NCBI GenBank assembly: GCA_910587915.1
Contig: CAJUOB010000001.1
Location: 95,170-131,250 of the forward strand
DNA: 36,081 nt
Reading direction: 5' to 3'
Origin: an uncultured Muribaculaceae bacterium
Lineage (GTDB): Bacteria > Bacteroidota > Bacteroidia > Bacteroidales > Muribaculaceae
Numbering within the stretch: the stretch's first letter is position 1; every line of letters starts with the position of its first letter. Positions 23,859 to 32,696 of this stretch are shown one piece after another. The position numbers and the translations under genes were made by a program. The notes under the pieces are model-generated. The model did not search any database and had not been told where the DNA came from. It was given only the letters and a program-made list of their open reading frames with translations.

Positions 23859-23866
23859 CAAATATA
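23859..23866 (-). promoter_or_regulatory. -7 promoter box upstream of the small membrane protein
   Basis: On the minus strand, TATATTTG matches TAnnTTTG and lies 24 bases before the ATG at 23834. It likely drives the 53-aa gene and perhaps the following OmpH-like, GT4 and DUF2339 genes. No clear TTTG is seen at the expected upstream distance. Confidence 0.55.
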
Positions 23867-24002
23867 GCTAAAAAGGCGCTTTTTTTTCGGTGTACGAATT
23901 TTATTTTGTAATTTAGGGGCATGAATAGAATGATTTTTAACATTCTTTCTAATACCGAAATCTTTATTAGAACTTTTACCTGTCACAAATATATAAAACG
24001 AC

Positions 24003-25463
24003 ATGACGATCAAAGACCTCAAGCCCGCACTGGTGTTCTCGATATTCGATGAAATCACCCATGTGCCCCGCCCCTCCAAGAAAGAAGAAAAAATACGTCA
24101 ATATCTGCTCGACTTCGCAGCGCGCCACAACATTGCAGTGCGCACCGACGCCATCGGCAATGTGGTGATGAGCAAACCTGCCACCCCCGGCAAGGAAGGC
24201 GCACCCACAGTAGTGCTCCAGTCGCACATGGATATGGTGTGCGAGTCGAACAACAAGGATTTCGACTTCGAGACCCAGCCTATCACCACTATTGTAGACG
24301 GTGAATGGCTCCGTGCCGACGGCACCACCCTCGGCGCTGACAACGGCATAGGCATGGCTGCATCGCTTGCAGTGATGGTCGACAAAGACCTGGTGCATGG
24401 CCCGGTAGAAGCACTGTTCACCGTCGATGAAGAAACCGGTCTTACCGGTGCCAACAACCTCGGCGAAGGCATGCTCACAGGCACAATGCTTCTGAACCTC
24501 GACTCGGAAGACGATGCCGAAATTTTCGTGGGCTGCGCAGGTGGCGTGGACACCACATGCCTGTTCACCTACAAGCGCTCGTTCGCACCCACCGACTTCC
24601 ACTATTTCCGCTTCGATATCTCGGGCGGTCTGGGCGGTCACTCGGGCGGCGACATCCATCTTGGCCGTGCCAACGCCAACAAGCTCCTTGCCCGCTTCCT
24701 CTACAACCTGAGCCTCGAGCATGAGATCTCGCTTGTGGAAATCGACGGCGGTAACCTGCGCAACGCAATTCCCCGCGCCGCCCATGCGGTATTCGGCATC
24801 CATGCCGCCAGCAAGGAAAGCGTACGTGTGGCATTCAACACCTACGTGGCCGATATCGAAAATGAATATGCAGGCCTCGAAACCGGCCTCAAGTTCAACC
24901 TCGAAAGCACCGACAAGCCCGAATACGCAGTCGACTCCGAAACCACCACTTCGCTTATCGAGGCACTCTATTGCGCACCCCACGGTGTGATTTCGATGAG
25001 CCGCGATATCGAAGGCCTCGTGGAAACATCGACCAACCTCGCATCGGTGAAGATGAAGGGCGAGAACCAGATTCTGGTGACCACCTCGCAGCGTTCGTCG
25101 GTAGAATCGCGCAAATGGGACATCGCACGCCAGGTAGAAGCACTCTTCCGCCTCGCCGGTGCAGAAGTGACCCATGGCGACGGCTATCCCGGCTGGGCTC
25201 CCAACATGAATTCGCCCATCATGCACATCGCATCCGAGGCCTACGAGGAACTCTACGGTATCAAACCTGCCATCAAGGCTATCCATGCCGGTCTGGAGTG
25301 CGGTCTGTTCCTGCAGAAGTATCCTCACCTCGACATGGTGTCGTTCGGTCCGACCCTGCGCGACGTGCACTCTCCCTCGGAACGCATGCACATTCCCGCC
25401 GTTGAGCGCTTCTGGGGCCAGCTCACCCGCACACTCGAGAAAGTTGCCGATTTAAAAGCCTGA
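24003..25463 (+). CDS. pepD: Aminoacyl-histidine dipeptidase (PepD, M20 family)
   Basis: Cytoplasmic Zn-dependent dipeptidase that cleaves Xaa-His and a range of other dipeptides. 486 aa, the usual length for PepD. Metal ligands and catalytic residues are visible: His75 and Asp77 in SHMDMV, Asp113 in LGADNGIG, Glu143-Glu144 in DEETGLTGA, and His near 461 in the C-terminal MHIPAVERFW segment. The dimerisation lid domain sits in the middle (about 185-385). The start codon MTIKDLKPALVFSIFDEITH is typical. A muramidase gene follows after seven bases, so the two are probably co-transcribed. Confidence 0.95.
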   Translation: MTIKDLKPALVFSIFDEITHVPRPSKKEEKIRQYLLDFAARHNIAVRTDAIGNVVMSKPATPGKEGAPTVVLQSHMDMVCESNNKDFDFETQPITTIVDGEWLRADGTTLGADNGIGMAASLAVMVDKDLVHGPVEALFTVDEETGLTGANNLGEGMLTGTMLLNLDSEDDAEIFVGCAGGVDTTCLFTYKRSFAPTDFHYFRFDISGGLGGHSGGDIHLGRANANKLLARFLYNLSLEHEISLVEIDGGNLRNAIPRAAHAVFGIHAASKESVRVAFNTYVADIENEYAGLETGLKFNLESTDKPEYAVDSETTTSLIEALYCAPHGVISMSRDIEGLVETSTNLASVKMKGENQILVTTSQRSSVESRKWDIARQVEALFRLAGAEVTHGDGYPGWAPNMNSPIMHIASEAYEELYGIKPAIKAIHAGLECGLFLQKYPHLDMVSFGPTLRDVHSPSERMHIPAVERFWGQLTRTLEKVADLKA

Positions 25464-25470
25464 CGCGCCT

Positions 25471-26265
25471 ATGCGCAAGGCCGCAATAAAACGATACATA
25501 GCCGCAGCAGCCCTCTCGCCGGGGGTTGTCTGCGGCTTGTTTGCCAATGAACCGGAGGGTGGATTCGCCCTCGACGCGCCCGACGTGCTCACCGACGAGT
25601 ACGACCGGGAAATCATGATTTTCAACGGCGACACCATCCACACGTCGTTCCTGCCCGAGCCGCCCGAGATTCCACACAGCGGCCCGCTTACCGATGCCGA
25701 CTTCAACGAAATCGCCGAAGAGCTCGGTGTGGAGCCTGCCGCCATAAAGGCCGTGGTAGAGATAGAGACGGGCAAGACCCGGCGCGGATTCTATGCCGAC
25801 GGGCTACCGATAATAAACTTCGACCTGCCGGTGTTCCGGCGTGCAGCCGCCCGCAAGGGCATAAATCTGTCGAAGTATGCGGGCTCGCACCCGACGGTCT
25901 TTTCCGCACCCAATATCGCCCGCTACGGATCGCAGCAACGGGCTCAACAGGCCCGTCTGGACGCAGCAATGACTATCGACAGCATCGCCGCTATCGAAAG
26001 TACATTCTGGGGAATGTTTCAGATCGGAGGATTTAACTGGAAACTGTGCGGCGCCGAGTCGCACGAAGATTTCATAAGGCTGATGAAGCGGTCGGAGTAC
26101 GACCAGCTGCGCCTTTTCGCCAATTATATACGCAATACAGGTCTGGTGAAGTATCTCCAGACCAAAAACTGGGCAGCCTTCGCAAAAATATACAACGGGC
26201 CATCGTATGCCTCGCGTGCATACCACACCCGCATGGCGGCCGCCTACAAACGCTACTCACATTAG
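25471..26265 (+). CDS. N-acetylmuramidase domain (DUF3380) protein
   Basis: 264 aa. Residues 75-264 match the N-acetylmuramidase fold often found in phage endolysins and in bacterial cell-wall enzymes. Landmarks are EELGVEPAAIKAVVEIETGK with likely catalytic Glu97 or Glu99, FWGMFQIGGFNW and KIYNGPSYASRAYHTRMAAA. It should cut the glycan strands of peptidoglycan. The N-terminus (about 1-25, KRYIAAAALSPGVVCGLFA) could be a weak signal peptide. The 40-residue segment that follows has no clear fold. No holin or phage genes are nearby, so a host cell-wall role is more likely than phage lysis. Confidence 0.85.
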   Translation: MRKAAIKRYIAAAALSPGVVCGLFANEPEGGFALDAPDVLTDEYDREIMIFNGDTIHTSFLPEPPEIPHSGPLTDADFNEIAEELGVEPAAIKAVVEIETGKTRRGFYADGLPIINFDLPVFRRAAARKGINLSKYAGSHPTVFSAPNIARYGSQQRAQQARLDAAMTIDSIAAIESTFWGMFQIGGFNWKLCGAESHEDFIRLMKRSEYDQLRLFANYIRNTGLVKYLQTKNWAAFAKIYNGPSYASRAYHTRMAAAYKRYSH

Positions 26266-26289
26266 ACGGCAGCGTCCGTAAATGATGTA

Positions 26290-26499
26290 TCAGCCGGCAG
26301 TCTGGTCGAAATCCGCGAGGATCGCGTTGAGTTCCTCTTCGGTGCGGGTGAGACGAGCGCGGCATTCGGCAAGCAGAGTCGCCGCACGGCGTGTACGCTC
26401 AGCGAGAGTATCGATATCGCTGTTGTCGGCGCGCAGCTGAGCGAGGATTTTCTCGAGTTCCGCGAGCGCCTGTGAATATGTGAGGGATTCGTTTTCCAT
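26290..26499 (-). CDS. xseB: Exodeoxyribonuclease VII small subunit
   Basis: 69 aa small helical subunit of exonuclease VII, which degrades single-stranded DNA with XseA. The opening ENESLTYSQALAELEKILAQL matches the XseB signature, and the helical hairpin continues to residue 60. It begins 8 bases after the xseA stop, the usual pairing. It is the last gene of the minus-strand run and ends 24 bases from the convergent muramidase gene. Confidence 0.93.
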   Translation of the reverse strand: MENESLTYSQALAELEKILAQLRADNSDIDTLAERTRRAATLLAECRARLTRTEEELNAILADFDQTAG

Positions 26500-26507
26500 T
26501 ATCGTGA

Positions 26508-27761
26508 TTAATTTTCGGATGTTATTACCGATTTGCGCACTCGCCCTGCAGCAAATGTGGTGGTGATTACCGTGCCTTCATCGAGGGCATCAGCATCGGT
26601 TACGGCATGACCGTCGACACGCGTTATAGAGTATCCACGACGGAGTGTGGCCTCCGGCGAGAGTGTATCGAGAAGCACTCCCATGGAATTGAGGCGGTCG
26701 GCAGCGCGCACAAAAGTATTTCTGACAGCCGCCGATATGGCCGCCGGTATCTCGGGGCCTACACGCTGACGGTTGCGGTCGAGTATGCTCCGTGCCAGGG
26801 CGGGTATAGAGCCTTGGTAGTAGGCGAGCTGCTGGCGCTGTCCAGCAATGCGGTCGCGTACGAGGGTGAGGATGGCATCGCCTGTGGCACGAAGCCTGTC
26901 GAAGGCAGCCCCGGCCCGCGCAATGAGCGCTTCGGCAGCTGCAGTAGGAGTCTTGACACGCGTATTGGCCACATAGTCGAGCACGGTGATGTCGCGTTCG
27001 TGGCCAATGCCGACAATTACAGGAAGCGGGAACTGAGCCACGTTTGCCGCAAGGGTATAGTCATCGAACGACGCGAGGTCGCTCACGGCTCCGCCGCCAC
27101 GTATCAGCACCACGCAATCGAACTCGCCATCGCGTGCGGCAACGGCTTCGAGGGCAGCAACGACACTGGGGACAGTGCGCTCGCCCTGGAGAGTGGCCTC
27201 AAAGAGCTCCGTGGTGAACCGCAGACGCTGCGGATTGCTGTGGAGATGCTTCATGAAGTCGCCATATCCGGCGGCACCTCTGGCCGACACAATAGCTACG
27301 CGCACCGGCAACTGAGGCCACGGCAGCGAGCGGTTCATGTCGAAAACGCCATCGGCCCGCAGACGGGCTATTATCTCGTTGCGACGACGGGCAAGGTCGC
27401 CGACAGTGTATTCAGGATTAATATCGCTTATGACCAGCGACATGCCGTAGACAGGATGATAATTGGCATTTACCTTTGCCATTATCTTCATGTCGGAACT
27501 GAGGCGTGTGCCGGTGGCGGCGTAGAAAGCGGCCCCGAGACGGGCGAAAGTCGATGCCCATATGCACGCGCGGCACTTGGCCAGCGGAGCACCTGTGCGC
27601 TCGTCTTTCTGGAGCAGCTCCATGTAGCAATGTCCGCCCGAAGAGCGAAGATCGGATGTCTGGGCCGTGATCCACACGCCCTGCAGGCCGGGTGCCACAG
27701 CGATAGCAGACCCAACACGGCGATTTAGCTCGAGCAGAGTGATAGCCTGAGTCTCCATCAT
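26508..27761 (-). CDS. xseA: Exodeoxyribonuclease VII large subunit
   Basis: Catalytic large subunit of exonuclease VII, 417 aa. The N-terminal OB-fold (about 5-105) contains GVWITAQTSDLRSSGGHCYM. The catalytic domain (about 120-340) shows RVAIVSARGAAGYGDFMKHL, VLIRGGGAVSDLASFDDY and VGIGHERDITVLDYVAN. The helical region and a C-terminal GYSITRVDG segment follow. It is somewhat shorter than the E. coli protein, as usual in Bacteroidetes. Its start overlaps the stop of the DUF3256 gene by four bases (ATGA), so they are translationally coupled. Two adjacent Met codons open the frame and either may be used. Confidence 0.95.
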   Translation of the reverse strand: MMETQAITLLELNRRVGSAIAVAPGLQGVWITAQTSDLRSSGGHCYMELLQKDERTGAPLAKCRACIWASTFARLGAAFYAATGTRLSSDMKIMAKVNANYHPVYGMSLVISDINPEYTVGDLARRRNEIIARLRADGVFDMNRSLPWPQLPVRVAIVSARGAAGYGDFMKHLHSNPQRLRFTTELFEATLQGERTVPSVVAALEAVAARDGEFDCVVLIRGGGAVSDLASFDDYTLAANVAQFPLPVIVGIGHERDITVLDYVANTRVKTPTAAAEALIARAGAAFDRLRATGDAILTLVRDRIAGQRQQLAYYQGSIPALARSILDRNRQRVGPEIPAAISAAVRNTFVRAADRLNSMGVLLDTLSPEATLRRGYSITRVDGHAVTDADALDEGTVITTTFAAGRVRKSVITSEN

Positions 27762-28372
27762 TTCGCTTCGGTGAATTTGCCACCGGAAAGACGCATGTCT
27801 ATATTGGACCGCAGCAATGCGAGCCCTGCGGGAATGTCGTCGGACGTGTAGTAGGCACGGGTGGTATCGGTGAAGCGGAAGAGGCCCGTATCGGGCTTAT
27901 ACTCGGCCCTGACAAAAAGGTATGCAGGCATTTCGGCCGTACGAGCTTCCTTACGACGGGCAGGATCGACAAACTGAGACACTCCCGGCATTGCGGGCGA
28001 CGCCATTTCGGACCAGTCGGAAGCGCGATATAACCTTATGTTGCTGTCGGCAGCCGGTGTGAGCACGGTCTCGATGACGGCCACAATCGAGTCGCGGCCG
28101 GCCGGAATGACAGCCAACTGCATGGTAGCACCACGACTCAGCTCGACTGTGACAGCTTCGGGCGACAGCTCGGTGATGCGGGAGCGTCCGCCGAGCGTAT
28201 TGACCGACGGAGTCTGCAAATTGCTGTTGAAGTAGTCGATCATGTCGAGCCGGGTGTTTGGCGCGAGCAATGGAAGCACCGCCGCCGGCGCCTGGGCAAA
28301 GAAGTCGGCGGCAGTACGCGCGCCGGCTGTCAATGCACAGGCAATCATGAGTATGATTGAGATGGCTTTCAT
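27758..28372 (-). CDS. DUF3256 family protein
   Basis: 204 aa from ATG 28372, where MKAISIILMIACALTAGA is a good signal peptide. An open frame continues upstream, but that part lies antisense to nothing useful and overlaps the DEAD-box gene end, so it was dropped. The mature part has RTAADFFAQAPAAVLPLLAPNT followed by RLDMIDYFNSN. This is the typical beginning of DUF3256, a Bacteroidales family of unknown function, probably periplasmic. It sits between the DEAD-box helicase gene (13 bases upstream) and xseA (4-base overlap). Confidence 0.85.
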   Translation of the reverse strand: MKAISIILMIACALTAGARTAADFFAQAPAAVLPLLAPNTRLDMIDYFNSNLQTPSVNTLGGRSRITELSPEAVTVELSRGATMQLAVIPAGRDSIVAVIETVLTPAADSNIRLYRASDWSEMASPAMPGVSQFVDPARRKEARTAEMPAYLFVRAEYKPDTGLFRFTDTTRAYYTSDDIPAGLALLRSNIDMRLSGGKFTEAK

Positions 28373-28385
28373 TCGCTTGAGTGGT

Positions 28386-30104
28386 TTAAGCTTTAGAGCG
28401 TTTCTTGCCTTTGGCCTTGCGCTCGGAAGCATGGGCGTAATCGCGGTCGGGATCGGCGATTTCGCTGAACACCCGTTTGCCGAAGAACTCGAGACCCTTG
28501 AGAGCTGCCACAACGCGCTTGGCATCGGCTTTCTTAACGTCGAAAAGCGAATAAGAGGGCAAGAGGTCGATGCGTCCGACATCTACACGACGACCTTCGA
28601 CATTCTTATTGAGCATATCGATGACATTGCCGGCATAGAATCCGTCGGCTTTGCCGAGATTCACGTAGATGCGGGCCATACCGCGCTCGGCGGTGCGGCG
28701 GTCTTTCTCGCGGTCGGAACGCGGTTCGCCGGATTTCTCCTTGCCTTTGCTTTTTTTGTCGCGCTCGGGTTTTTCATCGATAAAATCGATTTTCGGGGCA
28801 TCCTGATAGTAGGTGAGCAGTCGGTTGAATTCGAGCGAAAGCACGCGCTTGAGAAGGTCCTCGGTAGTGAGCCACGACAGTTTCTTGATGACACCAGGCA
28901 GATAGCGGTTGATCTCCTCTTCGTTGACTTCGACACGTTCGAGACGGTCGGCGAGATTGTAGAGCTGCTTCTCGATGATATGCTCGGGAGTAGGCACTTC
29001 CTTACGTTCGAATTTCTTGCCGATTATGCGCTCGATTTCACGGAGCTTGCCTTTCTCGCGCGAGTGGATGATAGCGATCGAGACACCGGTTTTTCCGGCA
29101 CGTCCGGTACGACCGGAGCGGTGGGTGTAGACGGCTGTATCGTCGGGCAGGCCGTAGTTTATGACGTGAGTGAGGTCGTCGACATCGAGTCCGCGGGCAG
29201 CCACATCGGTAGCGACAAGGAGAGTGATGACACGGTCGCGGAATTTCTTCATGACAATGTCGCGCTGCTGCTGGCTTAGGTCGCCATGGAGCGCGTCGGC
29301 ATTATATCCGTCGGCAATGAGATGGTCGGCGATTTCCTGAGTGTCGCGACGTGTGCGGCAGAAGATGATGGCGTATATATTGGGGTTGTTATCGGCAATA
29401 CGCTTGAGCGCGAGATATTTGTCGCGCGCGTTGACCATATAGTATATATGGCGTACGTTTTTAGCGCCTTCATTGCGCGTGCCCACCACAATTTCCTCGG
29501 GATTTTTCATGAATCGCTTGGAAATCTTGGCTACCTCGGCAGGCATCGTAGCAGAGAACAGGAGCATCTTGCGGTCCTCGGGCACATGCGACAGAATGTC
29601 GTTGATAGAATCGACAAAGCCCATGTTGAGCATTTCGTCGGCTTCATCGAGCACGACGGTGTGCACGTGCTGGAGCTTCACGACACCACGGTTTATGAGG
29701 TCGATAAGACGGCCCGGAGTGGCCACAATGATCTGGACGCCTTTCTTGAGCGCACGGATCTGGCTCTCGATGCTCGAGCCGCCGTAGACTGGCAGTATCT
29801 CGAGTTCGGGTACGTATTTTGAAAAGTCGGCAAGGTCTCCTGCTATCTGGAGACATAGTTCACGGGTAGGAGCGAGGACGAGTGCTTGTGTATCGTTGCG
29901 GTCGAGATCGACACGCTGTATCAGAGGCAGACCGAAAGCGGCGGTCTTACCCGTACCGGTCTGGGCGAGAGCCACGAGGTCGTGGTCGCCATTGAGGAGA
30001 ACAGGAATCACTTTCTCCTGTACGGGCATAGGATTCTCAAATCCCATTTCGGCTATTCCCCTGAGCAAGTCGGGGCGAACGCCTAATTCTTCGAAATTTT
30101 GCAT
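28386..30104 (-). CDS. DEAD-box ATP-dependent RNA helicase (DeaD/CsdA type)
   Basis: 572 aa RNA helicase. The core shows the Q motif (residues 3-29), motif I AQTGTGKT with Lys53, PTRELC, DEAD at 153-156, SAT at 184-186 and HRSGRTGRAGKTG (motif VI). The C-terminal DbpA-type RNA-binding domain is about 480-555, followed by a Lys/Arg-rich tail (AKGKKRSKA). A charged linker (about 450-480) joins them. This arrangement fits DeaD/CsdA or DbpA helicases, which help ribosome assembly, translation and mRNA decay, often in the cold. The exact orthology is not settled, so no symbol is assigned. A 115-base leader with a stem-loop separates it from the DUF2007 gene. Confidence 0.93.
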   Translation of the reverse strand: MQNFEELGVRPDLLRGIAEMGFENPMPVQEKVIPVLLNGDHDLVALAQTGTGKTAAFGLPLIQRVDLDRNDTQALVLAPTRELCLQIAGDLADFSKYVPELEILPVYGGSSIESQIRALKKGVQIIVATPGRLIDLINRGVVKLQHVHTVVLDEADEMLNMGFVDSINDILSHVPEDRKMLLFSATMPAEVAKISKRFMKNPEEIVVGTRNEGAKNVRHIYYMVNARDKYLALKRIADNNPNIYAIIFCRTRRDTQEIADHLIADGYNADALHGDLSQQQRDIVMKKFRDRVITLLVATDVAARGLDVDDLTHVINYGLPDDTAVYTHRSGRTGRAGKTGVSIAIIHSREKGKLREIERIIGKKFERKEVPTPEHIIEKQLYNLADRLERVEVNEEEINRYLPGVIKKLSWLTTEDLLKRVLSLEFNRLLTYYQDAPKIDFIDEKPERDKKSKGKEKSGEPRSDREKDRRTAERGMARIYVNLGKADGFYAGNVIDMLNKNVEGRRVDVGRIDLLPSYSLFDVKKADAKRVVAALKGLEFFGKRVFSEIADPDRDYAHASERKAKGKKRSKA

Positions 30105-30151
30105 ATATTCATATTCAGCCCCCGCGTGGGAAGGCTGATGGTTAAAGTGTT

Positions 30152-30186
30152 AAAGGCGCAAGCTCCATCGATGTAGCCCCGCCTTT
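30152..30186 (-). other. Stem-loop in the DEAD-box helicase leader
   Basis: On the minus strand, AAAGGCG (30186-30180) pairs with CGCCTTT (30158-30152), with a possible inner GCT/AGC pairing. It lies between the DUF2007 stop and the helicase start. No T run follows, so it may be a leader structure rather than a terminator. Confidence 0.35.
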
Positions 30187-30219
30187 GAGTAAAACGCGCA
30201 CGCCGCCTTGATTGTTGGC

Positions 30220-30441
30220 TCAGATGTCGCCGTGCTGAGCGAGGAGTGCCACAGCCCTCTCCGCATCGCCGACCGAGGTGAAAAGGCGCACAGGAGCCCA
30301 AGTGGCTCCCGCGCCGTAGAGTGTCGACATGGCATCGTCTACGACGTGGCATTGTATACCGTTGTTTTCCAGCATGCCGGCGGCGATATTTGCATCGCGG
30401 GCATTGGTGAACTCGGCCACCACCGTCATTTTTGTATCCAT
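30220..30441 (-). CDS. DUF2007 domain protein (putative signal-transducing protein)
   Basis: 73 aa from ATG 30441. The sequence VVAEFTNARDANIAAGMLEN followed by GIQCHVVDD matches the small ferredoxin-like DUF2007 domain, and PVRLFTSVGDAERAVALLAQ forms its second half. The family has been named putative signal transducing protein, but its function is not known. An alternative start 8 codons upstream (30465) would overlap the tyrS stop. The chosen start leaves 13 bases after tyrS. Confidence 0.85.
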   Translation of the reverse strand: MDTKMTVVAEFTNARDANIAAGMLENNGIQCHVVDDAMSTLYGAGATWAPVRLFTSVGDAERAVALLAQHGDI

Positions 30442-30454
30442 GTCGTTGCAATTT

Positions 30455-31750
30455 TTATCGTGCAATAAGCAGGAAGTACTGCTTTTTGCCTTTCTGTACG
30501 ATTATATATTTTCCGTCGAGAAGCATGTCGGTGCTTGCCACAGCCTGCGGGTCGGAAACTTTTTCCTTGTTGATGGAGAAACCACCACCCTGCACGAGTT
30601 TGCGCATTTCGGCCTTGGAAGGGAATACGGCCGCCTTCTCGGTGAGAAGATCGGCAAGTCGCATTCCGGATTCGATGTCGGCACGGCTCACTTCGAAGGT
30701 GGGCACACCGTCGAACACGTCGAGCAGCGTGGCCTCGTCGAGCTTACGGAGAGCATCGGCGGCTTTGTTGCTGAAAAGAATCTGCGAAGCTTCCACAGCA
30801 GCTTCGTAGTCGGCAGCGGAGTGTACCATAGTGGTGATTTCCTGAGCGAGACGCTTCTGGAGAGGACGACGGCCCGGATCCTCGGCCTGCTCGGCTACCA
30901 GTGCTTCGATTTCCTCGCGCGAGAGTGCGGTGAAAATCTTGATGTATTTCTCGGCATCGGCATCCGATACATTGAGCCAGAACTGATAGAACTTGTAGGG
31001 CGATGTGCGGGCGCGGTCGAGCCACACGTTTCCGCTTTCGGTCTTGCCGAACTTGCCACCGTCGGCCTTTGTGATGAGCGGACATGTGAGGGCGAAAGCA
31101 TCGTCCTTGCCTTCGATACGGCGGATGAGCTCGGTGCCGGTGGTCATGTTGCCCCACTGGTCGGAGCCGCCGAGCTGCAGACGGCAACCCTTATCATTGT
31201 AGAGATGCAGGAAGTCGTAGCCCTGGAGAAGCTGGTAGGAGAACTCGGTGAAGGACATACCTTCGCGGCTCTCGCCGGAAAGGCGCTTTTTCACGGAGTC
31301 CTTGGCCATCATGTAGTTGACGGTGATATGTTTGCCGACGTCGCGGATGAAGTCGAGGAAGGAGAAGTTCTTCATCCAGTCGTAGTTGTTGACCAATTCG
31401 GCTGCATTGGGTGCATCGGAATCGAAATCGAGGAATTTAGCCAACTGTGCCTTGATAGCTTCCTGATTGTGACGCAGAGTGGGCTCGTCGATGAGCTTGC
31501 GCTCCTGGCTCTTCATCGAGGGGTCGCCGATCATGCCGGTGGCGCCACCGATGAGGGCGATGGGCTTGTGGCCCGAACGCTGGAAGTGCTTGAGCATCAT
31601 CACACCGACAAGGTGACCGATGTGGAGACTGTCGGCAGTGGGGTCGATGCCGAGATAGGCGGTGGCCATGCCCTCGGCGAGCATTTTATCTGTTCCGGGC
31701 ATGACAGTGTGGATCATGCCTCGCCAGGTAAGTTCTTCTATAAAATCCAT
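30455..31750 (-). CDS. tyrS: Tyrosyl-tRNA synthetase
   Basis: Attaches tyrosine to tRNA-Tyr. 431 aa. The class I signature is HIGH at residues 43-46 (DSLHIGHLVG), and KFGKT at 233-237 takes the place of KMSKS, as in the bacterial TyrS group. The tyrosine-binding region QLGGSDQWGN (192-201) is intact. A C-terminal S4-like RNA-binding domain (about 360-431) is seen in AVFPSKAEMRKLVQGGGFSI. It is the first gene of a compact minus-strand run ending with xseB. Its upstream region is extremely AT-rich. Confidence 0.97.
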   Translation of the reverse strand: MDFIEELTWRGMIHTVMPGTDKMLAEGMATAYLGIDPTADSLHIGHLVGVMMLKHFQRSGHKPIALIGGATGMIGDPSMKSQERKLIDEPTLRHNQEAIKAQLAKFLDFDSDAPNAAELVNNYDWMKNFSFLDFIRDVGKHITVNYMMAKDSVKKRLSGESREGMSFTEFSYQLLQGYDFLHLYNDKGCRLQLGGSDQWGNMTTGTELIRRIEGKDDAFALTCPLITKADGGKFGKTESGNVWLDRARTSPYKFYQFWLNVSDADAEKYIKIFTALSREEIEALVAEQAEDPGRRPLQKRLAQEITTMVHSAADYEAAVEASQILFSNKAADALRKLDEATLLDVFDGVPTFEVSRADIESGMRLADLLTEKAAVFPSKAEMRKLVQGGGFSINKEKVSDPQAVASTDMLLDGKYIIVQKGKKQYFLLIAR

Positions 31751-31756
31751 TTTATT

Positions 31757-31781
31757 AATTAATAATTAACAATTAATAATT
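31757..31781. repeat. Short AT-rich direct repeat upstream of tyrS
   Basis: AATTAATAATT occurs at 31757-31767 and again at 31771-31781 (period 14). The gap up to 31848 is almost purely A and T. It may act as a promoter or curved DNA element for tyrS. No match to TAnnTTTG was found in it. Confidence 0.5.
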
Positions 31782-31848
31782 TATAATTATCTCATTTGCT
31801 AAATTATTAACTGTCAATATTATAACTTATGATTAATAATTATTGGTT

Positions 31849-32322
31849 TTAAAATTCAGTGAAAGCTAGAGGCAGCAGAGACTGCACTGATGGCAGACGA
31901 TAGATAGTCTCGGCACCAATGAGCAGCACGGGCACATGATGTCCTGAGAGCGTCTCGTACTCCAACAGAGCCTGACGGCACGCACCGCAAGGGGCTGTAG
32001 GAGTGGGGGTAGGCTTACCATCGGTCCCGACAGCCGCAACAGCAATCATTTCGAACGGTACACCGGGATAGTTGGCTCCAGCCCAGAAGCAAGCGGAGCG
32101 CTCGGCGCACGTACCCGAGGGATAGGCCACGTTTTCCTGATTGGCTCCGGTGGCTATCTCGCCATTTTCAAGAAGGATAGCAGCGCCTACATGGAAGTTG
32201 CTATAGGGTGCATAGGAGCCATCGACGGCCTTACGGGCAGCGTCGACAAGCCGGCGCTCTGTGGCGTCGAGCTCTTCGTAGCTTTTGGACGTTACGGGTA
32301 TGATAAGTTCTATTTCTTTCAT
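31849..32322 (-). CDS. cdd: Cytidine deaminase
   Basis: Converts cytidine and deoxycytidine to uridine forms in pyrimidine salvage. 157 aa. Zinc ligands are Cys72 in TCAERSACF and Cys112 and Cys115 in PCGACRQAL, with the catalytic Glu74 between. APYSNFHVGAAILLENGEI (38-56) forms the substrate pocket. It is of the homotetrameric type with an N-terminal addition of about 18 residues. It has its own promoter at 32341-32372 and is separated from tyrS by about 100 AT-rich bases. Confidence 0.96.
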   Translation of the reverse strand: MKEIELIIPVTSKSYEELDATERRLVDAARKAVDGSYAPYSNFHVGAAILLENGEIATGANQENVAYPSGTCAERSACFWAGANYPGVPFEMIAVAAVGTDGKPTPTPTAPCGACRQALLEYETLSGHHVPVLLIGAETIYRLPSVQSLLPLAFTEF

Positions 32323-32340
32323 CTACATATATATTATTTG

Positions 32341-32372
32341 CAAAAATAGCGTTTTTTTTCGGTCCTGCCAAA
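32341..32372 (-). promoter_or_regulatory. Promoter for cdd
   Basis: On the minus strand, TTTG (32372-32369), a 20-base spacer and TATTTTTG (32348-32341) match the Bacteroidetes promoter pattern. The box ends about 18 bases before the cdd start. The remaining bases up to 32647 form the divergent intergenic region and show no convincing gene. Confidence 0.75.
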
Positions 32373-32647
32373 CATGGGCGAATATCTTGATTTTAATTCC
32401 ATTAATTGAGGCAGCGTCGGAATCCTTCGTCGTGATTGTATTCAATCTTAATACAATGTACGGAAAAATGGCAAAACAATCATGAAATGGTGGCTACAGG
32501 CCCCATATGATCTCTTCTACACTATAAACGGAAAATCAAGCAATAAGTACTATGGATAATCGAATATTTTGGCGAATATGCGATTAAATGGTGTTGCTAT
32601 TTTGACACAACAGCTTAAAAATCTATCAATTACGCTCGAAAAAGCCG

Positions 32648-32655
32648 TAACTTTG
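32648..32655 (+). promoter_or_regulatory. -7 promoter box for the surface protein gene
   Basis: TAACTTTG matches TAnnTTTG and lies 41 bases before the ATG at 32697. No clear TTTG is found 19-21 bases further upstream. Confidence 0.55.
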
Positions 32656-32696
32656 CAAGAATTGCAAGCATATAAATAAACCAATACATATCGTAG

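Noticed and set aside
23629..23943. N-terminal extension of the OmpH-like frame
   Set aside because: The extension covers the 53-aa gene and its promoter in another frame, and the internal Met starts a proper signal peptide.
28373..28582. N-terminal extension of the DUF3256 frame
   Set aside because: It lies within the DEAD-box helicase 3' region in another frame, and MKAISIILMIACALTAGA at 28372 is a good signal peptide.
32285..32485. Short plus-strand frame upstream of the surface protein
   Set aside because: It overlaps the cdd start and promoter on the other strand and has no recognisable protein features.
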